Shown here piece by piece: positions 33,344 to 42,356 of a DNA stretch of 64,000 nucleotides. The notes below the pieces were generated by a model that saw only the letters and a program-made list of their open reading frames with translations, made no database searches and had not been told where the DNA came from. Source of the stretch: Brachybacterium sp. P6-10-X1. Its GTDB lineage: Bacteria; Actinomycetota; Actinomycetes; Actinomycetales; Dermabacteraceae. The stretch spans positions 2,542,001 to 2,606,000 of the forward strand of contig NZ_CP017297.1 in the NCBI RefSeq assembly GCF_001969445.1. Reading direction: 5' to 3'. A program made the translations under genes and the position numbers. Position 1 is the first letter of the stretch. Each line of letters begins with the position of its first letter.

Positions 33344-34705
33344 GTGCCATCACTCGGCAGTCCACAGGCCCGCGTCGTCGATCGGCGGCCGCGTCCTGCT
33401 CGGAACGTGCTTCTGGCGTTCGCTCTTGCCGGTCTCCTCGGGACCGCGCTGCTCCTGCATCCCGCGTCGGCCAGCGGGCCGGGTGGAGCTTCCGTGATGG
33501 AGGCGCTCTTCACGGCCGTCTCCTCGCTGTGTGTGACCGGGTTGATCGTGGTCGACACGCCCGTCTTCTGGACCGGGTTCGGACAGGCCGTGATCCTTGC
33601 GCTGATCCAGATCGGCGGGTTCGGGGTCATGACGTTCGCGTCCGTGGTCGGCATCACCGTCATCCGCAGGCTCTCGCTGCGCTCGAAGCTCACTGCCGCG
33701 GCCGAGACCAAGAGCTCCGGCATCGAGGACGTGCGGTCCCTCGTGTTCAGCATCGTGCGGATCTCTTTGATGATCGAGGTGGTGGCCGCAGTCGTTCTCA
33801 CCCTCCGCTTCGCCCTCACGTACGACGAGACCTGGGGGGATGCCCTGTGGCTCGGGGTGTTCCACGCGGTGTCCTCGTTCAACAACGCCGGATTCGCACT
33901 GTTCAGCGACAGCCTCATGTCGTTCTCGGATGACCCCGTGATCCTCCTGACCGCCAGCTTCGCGACCGTGCTCGGCGGGGTCGGTTTCCCCGTGTTGATG
34001 CAGCTGGGCAAGCACCTGGGGACGCCTCGCCTGTGGACGATGAACACTCGGATCGTGGTCGCTGCGACACCGCTGCTGCTCGTGCTCGGCACCCTCTACA
34101 TCACGGCGCTCGAGTGGACCAACCCCGCCACGCTCGGCGGCATGCCCCCGCACTTGCGGCTGCTGAACGGGTTCGCCATGTCGGCACAGACGCGCACCGC
34201 GGGGTTCAACACCATCGATACCAGCGCGATGGATCCCGCCACGTGGCTCGGCATGGACCTGCTCATGTTCATCGGCGGCGGCCCCGCAGGCACCGCCGGC
34301 GGCATCAAGGTCACCACGTTCGCGGTCCTGTTCTTCCTCATGCTCGGCGAATTGCGGGGCGCGGGAGCCGTCACCGTGTTCGGCAAGCGACTCTCCCGGG
34401 CCGTGCACCGCCAGGCGATCACCGTCATCGTCCTGGCAGTGGGGCTGATCGCCGCCTCCGCCATCGTGATCATGCTCCTCACCGACTTCTCGCTGGACGA
34501 GATCCTGTTCGAGGTCGTCTCCGCGTTCGCCACTGTCGGTCTGTCCACCGGAATCACCGCAGACCTCCCCGCCAGTGCTCAGCTGGTGATCATCGCCCTG
34601 ATGTTCATCGGCCGCCTGGGGCCGATCACGGCGGCCACCGCCCTCGCACTGCGGCCACGAACCCTGCTGTACGAACTCCCCAAGGAAAGGCCGATCATTG
34701 GCTAA
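33344..34705 (+). CDS. KtrB/TrkH-type potassium transporter, membrane subunit
   Basis: A 453-residue potassium channel-like subunit. It has four repeats of helix-pore loop-helix; the pore loops include SSLCVTGLIVVDT, then AVSSFNNAGFALF, AQTRTAGFNTIDT and AFATVGLSTGITA, each with the central Gly of the selectivity filter. MFIGGGPAGTAGGIKVTTFA is the gating-loop region of KtrB. The length is typical. A -10-like TACGAT (33331-33336) lies 7 bases before GTG 33344, suggesting a leaderless start; GTG 33308 is an alternative. It overlaps the regulatory subunit gene by eight bases. Confidence 0.92.
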   Translation: MPSLGSPQARVVDRRPRPARNVLLAFALAGLLGTALLLHPASASGPGGASVMEALFTAVSSLCVTGLIVVDTPVFWTGFGQAVILALIQIGGFGVMTFASVVGITVIRRLSLRSKLTAAAETKSSGIEDVRSLVFSIVRISLMIEVVAAVVLTLRFALTYDETWGDALWLGVFHAVSSFNNAGFALFSDSLMSFSDDPVILLTASFATVLGGVGFPVLMQLGKHLGTPRLWTMNTRIVVAATPLLLVLGTLYITALEWTNPATLGGMPPHLRLLNGFAMSAQTRTAGFNTIDTSAMDPATWLGMDLLMFIGGGPAGTAGGIKVTTFAVLFFLMLGELRGAGAVTVFGKRLSRAVHRQAITVIVLAVGLIAASAIVIMLLTDFSLDEILFEVVSAFATVGLSTGITADLPASAQLVIIALMFIGRLGPITAATALALRPRTLLYELPKERPIIG

Positions 34706-35399
34706 GCACAGAATCTTCGGCTCCATCGATCCCACCCGTGGCGCCTCGCCGCACTCGATCGCTGTGATCGGGCTGGGCCGATTCGGTCAATCCCTCGCTC
34801 TCGAACTGATGAACGACGGCGCCGAGGTGCTCGGGATCGACGCACGCGAGGATGTCGTCCAATCGCTCAACGGACGACTGACCCACGTCGTCATGGCGGA
34901 CGCGACCAACGAGCAGGTGCTGCGTCAGCTGTCGATTCCCGAGTTCGATCGCGTGGTCGTCGCGATCGGCAGCGACATCCAGGCCAGCATCCTGGTGACC
35001 TCCCTGCTGCTGCGATTCTCGATCCGGCGGATCTGGGCCAAGGCCGTCAGTGATGCCCACGGTCTGATCCTCGAGCAGCTGGGCATCCCCCATGTCGTCT
35101 ACCCCGAGAAGGACATGGGACGTCGCGTCGCCCACATCGTGCTGGGCAGCATGCAGGACTTCATCGAGATCGACGCCGACTTCGCCATGGTCAAGACGGA
35201 GGTGAACCCCGAGCACGCGGGGATGCGACTCGGAGACAGCGGCATCCGACGCAATCACGGGGTGACCGTCAGCTCCGTGAAACATCGAGGAGCGGCGTGG
35301 CAGCCCGCCACGGAAGACACCGTCCTCCAGGCCGGCGACACCATCCTGGTCACCGGCCCCACCCGCCAGGCGGAGCGGTTCAGCCGAGCTACCTCTTGA
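34698..35399 (+). CDS. KtrA/TrkA-type potassium uptake regulatory subunit
   Basis: A 233-residue RCK protein that gates KtrB in response to nucleotides. The RCK_N Rossmann fold has SIAVIGLGRFGQSLALEL (GxGxxG) with the acidic strand-end VLGID and a TrkA_C domain after about residue 150. The start is TTG at 34698, supported by AAGGAAAGG at 34682-34690 and by overlap with the KtrB stop. The reading frame stays open after its TGA for another ~50 codons (see findings). Confidence 0.93.
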   Translation: MAKHRIFGSIDPTRGASPHSIAVIGLGRFGQSLALELMNDGAEVLGIDAREDVVQSLNGRLTHVVMADATNEQVLRQLSIPEFDRVVVAIGSDIQASILVTSLLLRFSIRRIWAKAVSDAHGLILEQLGIPHVVYPEKDMGRRVAHIVLGSMQDFIEIDADFAMVKTEVNPEHAGMRLGDSGIRRNHGVTVSSVKHRGAAWQPATEDTVLQAGDTILVTGPTRQAERFSRATS

Positions 35400-35816
35400 C
35401 GCAGCCCGCCGAGTCGCCGGGCCCGGCGATGGCGCACGATCGCGGTGTTCGTGGCGTTCCCGATCATCAGGGTGCTGTACGCGATGATCAGGGCGAACTT
35501 CGTCGTCGGCACGGCGACGGGTGATCCCGGGTGCCGCCCCCTCACGCCAGGCTGATCATGGACGACAACCGCCGATGGGCTCGCACCGAGGGCATCCGGG
35601 ATCTCGATGCGGGGCACCGGGCTGACGCGGTGCGCCTGTCCACAGACTGACGAGGGTCGCTCTCTCGGTCGATCGACCCGTCGCCTCCGACGTGTCGCGC
35701 CCCGTCGGGAGCGCGCGCACGGCAGGCTGGGACCACACCCGTTCCCGGGTGCAGACTGCCGTGTGCTGCTCGTGTTCCAGGGTGGTGGACAGGACAACGG
35801 GGAAGAGGTGCGTGTC
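35400..35816. other. gap after KtrA; no firm gene
   Basis: Just after the KtrA stop the same frame continues with a hydrophobic stretch (RRWRTIAVFVAFPIIRVLYA at about 35424-35483) and almost only G/C third bases, then stops within 150 bases. This may be a remnant or a missed small membrane peptide, but no start signal is clear. From about 35550 to 35798 nothing recognisable was seen; GGGGAAGAGG near 35799-35808 is the ribosome site of the next gene. Confidence 0.4.
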
Positions 35817-37325
35817 GTGAGGGATGGACGACGAGCCGGGGGCCGCCCGTCGCGGCGGGGTGTCCTCACGGCGGCGACGGTGTCGGCCCTCGCCGTCTCC
35901 CTCGGGGCCTGCGTGTTCGACAAGGATCTCCGGGTCGTCGCGGTGGAAGGCGCCCCGGCCTCGACCGTGCTGCCCGACGAGGACCCCGCGCAGACGGCCC
36001 TTGCGCTGAGCTCGGTCCTCTTCGCCTCCGCCGAGGGTGCCGTGATCGCCATCGAGGACACCGTCGATGCTCTCGCAGGCGTCAGCTCACGCTCCGGCCT
36101 GCCGCTGCTGATCGGCACCGACCAGGCGGTCGCCGAGGAGCTCGGGCGGCTCGGAGCCGAGACGATCGTGACGGCCGAGGGCACGGACTTCTCCGCTCTC
36201 GGAGACCAGCTCGACGTCGTGGAGATCGACCCCGCGGATGCTGAGGCCCGGACACCGACGGCCACGCGGAACGGCGGCCCGATCCCGGTCTCGCTGTTCG
36301 TCGACCCGGAGCAGGGCGGCCCCGCGCAGACCGTCGCGCGCGCCCAGGTCGCGGCAGCAGGCGGCGCGATCCGCGAGATGCCCGGCGGAGCCCCCGGGCG
36401 CAGCAGCAGAACCATCGCCGCGACGAAGGAGGCGGCCGACTCGGACCCGTCCGTCGGCGTTCTCGCCCTCGGCGCGACCTTCGGGCCCGCCGAGGCATGG
36501 ATCTCGACGCTGACCATGGCCCTGAGCGCCCCGGAGCTCCCCGGCGGCGGGTCCACCGCCTTTCCCGGGCGACGCATGATCGCCGCCTACGGGTCCCCCG
36601 GCGTCCCGTCGCTGGGGATCCTCGGGGAGCAGGGGATCCAGGAGTCGATCGACCGGGTGCAGGGCCTGGCCGACGACTACGCGGGGCTCACCGAGACGCC
36701 CGTCGTGCCGGCCTTCGAGATCATCACGACCCTCGCCTCCTCCGAGCCGGGATCCGACGGCGACTACTCCACCGAGCTGGACCCCGAGTCGCTGCGGGAG
36801 TGGGTCGATATGGCCGGCGAGGCCGGGGTGTACGTCGTCCTCGACCTGCAGCCCGGCACCAGCGACTTCCTCAGCCAGGCGAAGCGCTACGAGGACCTGC
36901 TGAAGAAGTCCCACGTCGGGCTCGCGCTCGATGCGGAATGGCGCCTGCAGCCCGGCCAGAAGCACCTCGAGCAGATCGGCTCGGTCTCGGCCGCGGAGGT
37001 CAACGAGACCGCCCGGTGGCTGGCCGACGTCACCGCGGAGAACGACCTGCCGCAGAAGGTGCTGATCCTCCACCAGTTCAGCCTGGCGATGATCACCGAC
37101 CGGCAGGACATCGACGCATCCCGTCCCGAGCTCGCGATCTCTGTGCACGCGGACGGCCACGGCACCCCGGACTCCAAGCTCGAGACCTGGCACGCTCTGC
37201 AGAACGATCTGCCCGACGGGATCTTCATGGCGTGGAAGAACTTCTACGACGAGGACACCCCGACCTTCACCCCGGAGCAGACCTACGACGTCGAGCCGCG
37301 CCCCTGGTTCGTCTCGTACCAGTAG
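35817..37325 (+). CDS. secreted lipoprotein of unknown function
   Basis: A 502-residue protein with a Tat-like signal (GRPSRRGVLTAATVSALAVS) ending in the lipobox SLGAC, so it is probably lipid-anchored outside the cell. The first half alternates strand and helix with lines such as GLPLLIGTDQAVAEELGRLG, then AETIVTAEG, vaguely like cell-wall-binding 2 repeats. The second half looks like a TIM-barrel hydrolase-related domain: GVYVVLDLQPGTSDFLSQAK, HVGLALDAEWRLQPGQKHLE, KVLILHQFSLAMITDR. No family name is certain. GTG 35817 is chosen for spacing; GTG 35808 is possible. Confidence 0.75.
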   Translation: MRDGRRAGGRPSRRGVLTAATVSALAVSLGACVFDKDLRVVAVEGAPASTVLPDEDPAQTALALSSVLFASAEGAVIAIEDTVDALAGVSSRSGLPLLIGTDQAVAEELGRLGAETIVTAEGTDFSALGDQLDVVEIDPADAEARTPTATRNGGPIPVSLFVDPEQGGPAQTVARAQVAAAGGAIREMPGGAPGRSSRTIAATKEAADSDPSVGVLALGATFGPAEAWISTLTMALSAPELPGGGSTAFPGRRMIAAYGSPGVPSLGILGEQGIQESIDRVQGLADDYAGLTETPVVPAFEIITTLASSEPGSDGDYSTELDPESLREWVDMAGEAGVYVVLDLQPGTSDFLSQAKRYEDLLKKSHVGLALDAEWRLQPGQKHLEQIGSVSAAEVNETARWLADVTAENDLPQKVLILHQFSLAMITDRQDIDASRPELAISVHADGHGTPDSKLETWHALQNDLPDGIFMAWKNFYDEDTPTFTPEQTYDVEPRPWFVSYQ

Positions 37326-37387
37326 GGGGCCGGTGCCGCGTTGCGCCCATCACTGTCGGCATCGCGCGTCTGCGCGAGAATGGATCC

Positions 37388-37927
37388 ATGCACCGTTCGA
37401 GGCTCCATGTCATGGGAGCCAGCGGCTCCGGCACGACGACGCTCGCGCGGGCTCTGGCGGACCGCTGGTCCGTTCCCCATGCGGATGCCGATGACTACTT
37501 CTGGGCCCCGTCGAACCCTCCCTACGTCCACCAGCGTCCCGCGGAGGACCGGGTCTCGCTGATGGAGGCGGTGTTCGTGCCCCGGGAGGCATGGGTGCTG
37601 TCCGGCTCGATGGTCGGCTGGGGTGATGACGTCGTCGCCCGCTGCGACGCCGTCGTGTTCTTGACGCTGGATCCTGAGGTGCGGCTGCGGCGTCTGGAGG
37701 CGCGTGAGGAGATCCGGCGGGAAGGCCGGGAGAGCGCGGAGACAGCCTGGACGGAATTCCTGGAGTGGGCCCGCGGCTATGACGACCCCGCGTTCCGGGG
37801 TCGCAGCCGCGCACAGCACGAAGCCTGGCTCGAGGCCCTGGAGAAGCCCGTGCTGCGTCTGAACAGCGCACAGCCCCGTGAGCATCTGCTGCAGTCGATC
37901 CTGGACTGGGACCCGAGTTCGTCCTGA
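37388..37927 (+). CDS. P-loop nucleoside/shikimate kinase-like protein
   Basis: A 179-residue adenylate-kinase-like P-loop protein. LHVMGASGSGTTTLARALAD contains the Walker A motif GASGSGTT, and DADDYFWAPSNPPY is the acidic acceptor-site segment of this small family. A lid-like basic stretch, RLRRLEAREEIRREGRE, follows the Walker B-like CDAVVFLTLDP. It is presumably a phosphotransferase; the substrate is unknown. It stands alone, 62 bases after the lipoprotein gene. Confidence 0.78.
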   Translation: MHRSRLHVMGASGSGTTTLARALADRWSVPHADADDYFWAPSNPPYVHQRPAEDRVSLMEAVFVPREAWVLSGSMVGWGDDVVARCDAVVFLTLDPEVRLRRLEAREEIRREGRESAETAWTEFLEWARGYDDPAFRGRSRAQHEAWLEALEKPVLRLNSAQPREHLLQSILDWDPSSS

Positions 37928-37951
37928 CCCGTCATCCGGTTACTCCGCGGC

Positions 37952-38266
37952 GTGACGACGGACGAGCCGTCCACCGGATTGGACGTCGCGGCGCGCGAGC
38001 AGCTGCTGGAGACCCTCGAGACCCTGCCGGAGCACGACCCCGATCTGTCCACGCTGCTGGTGACGCACCATCTCGAGGAGATCCCGCCGACAGCGACCCA
38101 CGCGCTGCTGCTGCGGGACGGTGCCGTCCAGGCAGCCGGAGCGATCCAGGACGTGCTGACCTCTGAGGCGGTCTCGGCCGCGTTCGACCATCCGATCGCC
38201 GTCGGTCACGAGGAAGGTCGCTGGTACGCCCGGGCGCGCCGTCGGGCGCTGACTCCCGTGGCGTGA
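37952..38266 (+). pseudogene. ABC transporter ATPase fragment (C-terminal third)
   Basis: The 104 codons begin at the Walker B/D-loop region (DEPSTGLDVAAREQLLETL), continue through the H-loop (LLVTHHLEEIP) and end with the usual tail (HALLLRDGAVQAAGAIQDVL). Walker A and the signature are absent, and the 24 bases before it do not encode them. It is a leftover of an importer-type ATPase of about 260 residues, similar to YlmA-like proteins. GTG 37952 would be the only start. Confidence 0.72.
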
Positions 38267-38281
38267 GCACGCCGACGGGGA

Positions 38282-38773
38282 TCATCCGGCGCGCAGGTGC
38301 GCGAGGACCAGCCCGATCGGGATGCTCACCAGCGTCGCCACGAGCACGCCGCCGTAGGTCCACAGCGCCCAGGCCGGGCCCTTCGCCCCGCGGCCGACGA
38401 CTCGGATCATGAGCACCATGGTGGCCACCAGCGCCAGCCCTCCGGCATCGACGATCAGCGGTGCCGTGAGCAGCGTCCCGGCGATCACGGCGAGGCAGCC
38501 CAGGTTCCACGTCAGGATCTGGGCGACCAGCACTCGGCGGGAGGGTCGTCGCGCGGCGAGCTCATGCTGTGCGATCCCGAGGGCCGCCTGCAGGACTCCG
38601 CCGACCAGCACCTGGAAGGCCGCGGACCAGGATCCGTGCTCGAGGCCCAGCGGACTCGTCACCGCCGCGACCAGGCCGCCGGTGATCACCCAGAGGAGCG
38701 CGAGGCCGCGGAAGGCACGGGCGTCCCGTGCGAGGGCGAGGGTGGTGCTCCGGGGCTCGAGGTCGTCGGTCAT
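38282..38773 (-). CDS. membrane protein of unknown function, four helices
   Basis: A 163-residue protein with four hydrophobic stretches: LALLWVITGGLVAAVTSPLG, AFQVLVGGVLQAALGIAQH, LGCLAVIAGTLLTAPLIV and WALWTYGGVLVATLVSIPIG. Between helices 2 and 3 lies the basic loop AARRPSRRVL. No family was recognised. ATG 38773 and ATG 38782 are both possible starts; neither has a good ribosome site. The gene stands alone between an ABC fragment and the dioxygenase gene. Confidence 0.65.
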   Translation of the reverse strand: MTDDLEPRSTTLALARDARAFRGLALLWVITGGLVAAVTSPLGLEHGSWSAAFQVLVGGVLQAALGIAQHELAARRPSRRVLVAQILTWNLGCLAVIAGTLLTAPLIVDAGGLALVATMVLMIRVVGRGAKGPAWALWTYGGVLVATLVSIPIGLVLAHLRAG

Positions 38774-38861
38774 GCCCAGCATTGTCCCGCCGACGCCGTG
38801 CGCACGGACCTCCCGGGCGGTGCCGTGAGAGGAAACAGGCACGCCCCGGACGCCGGGAGTC

Positions 38862-39758
38862 TCAGTGATTGCGCGCCACCCACCCCTCGCCGCACTGCCC
38901 GCCGTTCTCGGAGGTCTCGATCCGCACCTCGTCACCGGCGGCGTCGAGCAGGGGCTGGTAGGAGACGGCCACCTCGTGACTGCCCTCGGGGATGTAGTGG
39001 AAGATCAGCGAGCGGCGGAAGCGGTCTCCGCTCGTGTTGGGCTTCGAGCCGTGCACCAGGCTGCCGTGGAAGATGAGCATGTCCCCGGCGGCCATCTCCG
39101 TCTGCACGACCTGCAGGTGCTCGGGGATGCTCACGGTGATCGTGGTGAACGATTCGGTGGCGTCGGCCTCCTCGGGGCATTCGATCTCGTAGTGGTGGGT
39201 GCCGGGCACCACGCCGAGGGCCCCGTTCTCCGCGTCGCAGTCATCGACCGCGATCCAGGCGGCGATGCAGGTCTCGGGATGGGATTGCAGGAAGTAGTTG
39301 TCCTGATGCATGGCCTGGCCGCGGGCACCGGCGGGCTTGAAGTAGAACATCGACTGCGCCGCCCACACGGGGCCGACGGTCTCGGCCACCCGCCCCATCA
39401 CGCGCTGCTCGAGCAGCCAGCGCCGCGCCAGCCGACCCGGCTCGTGGCCGTCCCGGTGGGGCTGGATCATCCGCGGGTAGGCGTGCAGCGGGTCGTCCTC
39501 GCCGATCTCGCCGAACGCACCGCCGGCGCCGTCGGTCTCGATGTGGGTGGTGAACGCGTCGCGGAGCTCGGCGATCTCCTCCGGGGTGAGCACGCCGCGG
39601 AGGTGCACCGCGCCGCCCCGGTCGTAAGCATCGGCCAGAGCCTCCGAGGTCGCGGAGTCCGCGTCGAGGATCGCGAGCCCCGTCTCCCGGGAGGGCTCCG
39701 AGGGGCCGACGGGATCGGTCTGGTGGGTGGTCCGTGCAGTTCCCTGGGTGGTGGTCAT
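38862..39758 (-). CDS. phytanoyl-CoA dioxygenase family protein
   Basis: A 298-residue Fe(II)/2-oxoglutarate-dependent oxygenase. The iron ligands are His151 and Asp153 in MHQDNYF and His236 in HGSLVHGSKPN. Arg248/Arg249 in FRRSLIFHYI would hold 2-oxoglutarate. This is the PhyH family, which hydroxylates diverse small molecules. It diverges from an AraC regulator across 55 bases, suggesting a catabolic or modification role induced by its substrate. The start at 39758 is preferred over an ATG at 39815 because the latter would run into the AraC gene. Confidence 0.88.
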   Translation of the reverse strand: MTTTQGTARTTHQTDPVGPSEPSRETGLAILDADSATSEALADAYDRGGAVHLRGVLTPEEIAELRDAFTTHIETDGAGGAFGEIGEDDPLHAYPRMIQPHRDGHEPGRLARRWLLEQRVMGRVAETVGPVWAAQSMFYFKPAGARGQAMHQDNYFLQSHPETCIAAWIAVDDCDAENGALGVVPGTHHYEIECPEEADATESFTTITVSIPEHLQVVQTEMAAGDMLIFHGSLVHGSKPNTSGDRFRRSLIFHYIPEGSHEVAVSYQPLLDAAGDEVRIETSENGGQCGEGWVARNH

Positions 39759-39813
39759 GTTGTCAGTCTGGTCTCCTGGATTCGAGCGGACCAGGCGATC
39801 GGAGAGCATAGAC

Positions 39814-40653
39814 ATGGACGATCCTGCTGCACGGCGTCAAGCTGCGGCTGTCGAGGTGCCCCCGCCGGAGATCGGCCGCGTGCTCGCCGGTGAGCTCGAC
39901 CAGGGCGCCGGCTATCACGTGCGTCGCTCCCGGGGCACGGAGGACTGGCTGCTGCTGCACACCCTCGACGGCGCCGGGATCGTGCATGCACCCGACGGGA
40001 CCCGGCTGGTCACGACGTCGGGAGACGCGGTGCTGCTGCGCCCCGGGACGCCGCACGATTACGGGACGGACCCGTCCGCCCGGCACTGGCATCTGCTGTT
40101 CTGCCATGTCCACCCTCCCGCGACCTGGCTGGCGCTGCTGGACTGGCCCGAGGCGGCCCCCGGCATCGGCCGGATCCGTCTCGGCGCCGAGGTGGACGAG
40201 CGCGTGCAGCAGGCGCTGCACGGAGCGGCCCGTGCCACCCGGCTCGACGTCGGGCGCCCGGAGCTGTTCGCCCTCAACGGGATCGAGGCCGCTCTGCTCT
40301 GGTTCGACACGCAGAATCCGCGCCGCCACCAGCTCGACGAACGCGTGCTGCGGGTGCTCGAGCACCTCGACGCCCATCTCGCCGAGGAGGTCGACGTGGC
40401 CGGCCTCGCCGCCGTCGCCCACCTCTCCCCCTCGCGGCTCGCGCACCTGTTCACCGCGCAGGTGGGCACGTCGATCTCGCGATACGTCCAGGCGCAGCGC
40501 CTGGAGCTCGCCGCGCGTCTGCTGGAGATGACGGGCGAGCCGGTCTCCGAGGTGGCCCGTCGCGTCGGGTTCCACGATGCGCTGTACTTCTCGCGCCGCT
40601 TCCGACGGTGGCACGGCACGAGCCCGTCGTCCTATCGGGCGCGACCGCGCTGA
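39814..40653 (+). CDS. AraC-family regulator, probably of the divergent dioxygenase
   Basis: A 279-residue regulator. The N-terminal cupin (VTTSGDAVLLRPGTPHDYGT, HWHLLFCHVHPP) would bind a sugar or similar ligand. The C-terminal double helix-turn-helix is VDVAGLAAVAHLSPSRLAHL, then VSEVARRVGFHDALYFSRRF and the end GTSPSSYR. GGAGAG (39801-39806) precedes the ATG by 7 bases. The layout matches sugar-responsive AraC activators of divergent genes. Confidence 0.92.
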   Translation: MDDPAARRQAAAVEVPPPEIGRVLAGELDQGAGYHVRRSRGTEDWLLLHTLDGAGIVHAPDGTRLVTTSGDAVLLRPGTPHDYGTDPSARHWHLLFCHVHPPATWLALLDWPEAAPGIGRIRLGAEVDERVQQALHGAARATRLDVGRPELFALNGIEAALLWFDTQNPRRHQLDERVLRVLEHLDAHLAEEVDVAGLAAVAHLSPSRLAHLFTAQVGTSISRYVQAQRLELAARLLEMTGEPVSEVARRVGFHDALYFSRRFRRWHGTSPSSYRARPR

Positions 40654-40659
40654 TGCTGC

Positions 40660-42072
40660 CTACCGGCGCCGCAGCAGATCGATGACGAGGAACCCGATGA
40701 GAGTGATCCCGACCAGAGGGAGGAAGATGCCCACGCCGATCGCGACGAGGGAGATCAGGGCGACGCCCCACCAGGGAGCGACCCGCAGGGTGCCGGGTGC
40801 GGGGGCCCGGCCGCCCAGGGCAATGCCTCCCCTGGTCGGTCGTCGCTGCCACCACATCACGTAACCGCAGACGACGATCGCCGCTATCGAGAGGGCGACG
40901 AGGGCCAAGACGACCTGGTTGACCAGGCCGAACATAGTTCCCATGTGGATGTCGACGCCCCAGCGCGCGAGCTTCGCCATCAGTCCGTAGTCCTCGAAGT
41001 CGACGCGATCGACCACCTCCATGCTGTGCCCGTCGATCGCGACGGAATCCACCTCGGTGGGATAGCTGCGCTGGATCTCCTGGACCACCCAGGCGGTGTC
41101 CTCGGACGTCGGCGGAACGATCTCGACCCGTCCCGTGTCGATGTTCTGCTCCTGCCCGATCGCCAAGGCGTGATCGAACATCTCCGGATCGACCTCGCCC
41201 GCGCCTGCCGCCGATTCATCGCCGTCGGAGGCGCCGTGGTGGCTGTGCTCGTCGGGAGCAGAGGTCTCCGCGGTGAGATCAGTCGCCACCGCGGGCGTCG
41301 TCCACCCCAGCGCCGCTCGCAGATCGGTGACGTTGGTGCCGGCATGCTGCGACCAGGTGATCCCGGTGGCGGAGAGGAACAGCATCGCGACGGCCAGCAC
41401 GATCCCGCCGGAGGCGTGCCAGGACAGGGTGCGGCGCCGACCGCTCCCGGAGCGGCGGGGGCGGATGACGTCGCGACGGGTGCGCACCGATCGGGCCCGA
41501 TTGATCCAGAGACCGATCCCGGCGACGGCGACCACTGCCAGCCAGGACGCGGAGAGCTCGCTGTAGTGGCGGCCGATGTCCCCGAGGTGGAGGCTGCGAT
41601 GGAAGTGGTCGATCCACGTGCGCAGGGGCAGGGCCCCGCTGGTGCCGTAGGTCGTCAGGTCACCGTGCACCTCGGTGGTCGCGGGGTCGATGAAGACGGC
41701 TCGGGTCTCGCTCTCGCCGAGATCGGTCCCGTCGTAGAGGACGCGGGTGGTGTCGCCGGGTTCGGGCGCGGGCCGCACCGCGACGAGCGTCTCGTCGGGG
41801 CCGACGTAGGAGTTCGCCGCAGCGACCTGATCGGCCAGCGGCAAGGGCTCGGAGCTGACGGGCGCGGTGAGCTCGTCGGCGTAGATCACCTTCTCCAGCG
41901 GCGTCGAGAGGGCGTACATCGCGCCGGTGAGGGCCGAGATCACGATGAACGGGCCCACGAAGAGGCCGGCGTAGAAGTGCAGCCGGAGCAGGAGGGGGAC
42001 CAGCCAGCGGCGCTTCGGGGCATTGCCGGTGAGGCGCGGGCGCGTGTCGGGAGCGAGGTCTGAGCGCGTCAT
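40660..42072 (-). CDS. PepSY-associated transmembrane protein
   Basis: A 470-residue inner-membrane protein of the PepSY_TM (PiuB-like) family, linked in other bacteria to iron-siderophore or haem reduction. Helix 1 is LHFYAGLFVGPFIVISALTG with the family's His/Tyr pattern. IDHFHRSLHLGD, WHASGGIVLAVAMLFLSATG and LARWGVDIHMGTMFGLVNQV are further family segments with conserved His. A His/Asp-rich external loop (PDEHSHHGASDGDES) may bind metal. The start at 42072 is chosen because the upstream in-frame extension is Arg/Pro-rich. A terminator-like hairpin separates it from the secreted protein gene. Confidence 0.9.
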   Translation of the reverse strand: MTRSDLAPDTRPRLTGNAPKRRWLVPLLLRLHFYAGLFVGPFIVISALTGAMYALSTPLEKVIYADELTAPVSSEPLPLADQVAAANSYVGPDETLVAVRPAPEPGDTTRVLYDGTDLGESETRAVFIDPATTEVHGDLTTYGTSGALPLRTWIDHFHRSLHLGDIGRHYSELSASWLAVVAVAGIGLWINRARSVRTRRDVIRPRRSGSGRRRTLSWHASGGIVLAVAMLFLSATGITWSQHAGTNVTDLRAALGWTTPAVATDLTAETSAPDEHSHHGASDGDESAAGAGEVDPEMFDHALAIGQEQNIDTGRVEIVPPTSEDTAWVVQEIQRSYPTEVDSVAIDGHSMEVVDRVDFEDYGLMAKLARWGVDIHMGTMFGLVNQVVLALVALSIAAIVVCGYVMWWQRRPTRGGIALGGRAPAPGTLRVAPWWGVALISLVAIGVGIFLPLVGITLIGFLVIDLLRRR

Positions 42073-42179
42073 GGATGTCCTTGGACGTCTCGGCCGGGAG
42101 GGGCGCTGTGGGGCGGGGTCGGATTCGTGAGGACGCAGTCCAGGGCGTCGACGCGCGGCAGCGATGTGGAGGATGTGGG

Positions 42180-42197
42180 GCGCGAGCATGCTCGCGC
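42180..42197. promoter_or_regulatory. perfect 18-base palindrome
   Basis: GCGCGAGCATGCTCGCGC equals its own reverse complement. It lies 108 bases before the PepSY gene start. An operator is possible, but the G/C-rich arms could also pair in RNA. Confidence 0.45.
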
Positions 42198-42317
42198 AGG
42201 GGCGCCGACGCCGTGCCCGACCTCAGGGGCAGAGCTTCGGGGCGGCAGGACGAGTCCTCGGTGCGAAGCGGCCGAGAAGGCTGGGGGGCGACTCCGACTC
42301 AGGGCACCTGCACCGCC

Positions 42318-42356
42318 ACGAGGGGTGGGATCGCACGCGACGACCCCACCCCTCGT
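42318..42356 (-). terminator. hairpin after the secreted-protein gene
   Basis: ACGAGGGGTGGG (42318-42329) pairs with CCCACCCCTCGT (42345-42356), a 12-base perfect stem with a 15-base loop, beginning about 40 bases after the stop at 42397. It has no T-run, so termination strength is uncertain. Confidence 0.6.
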
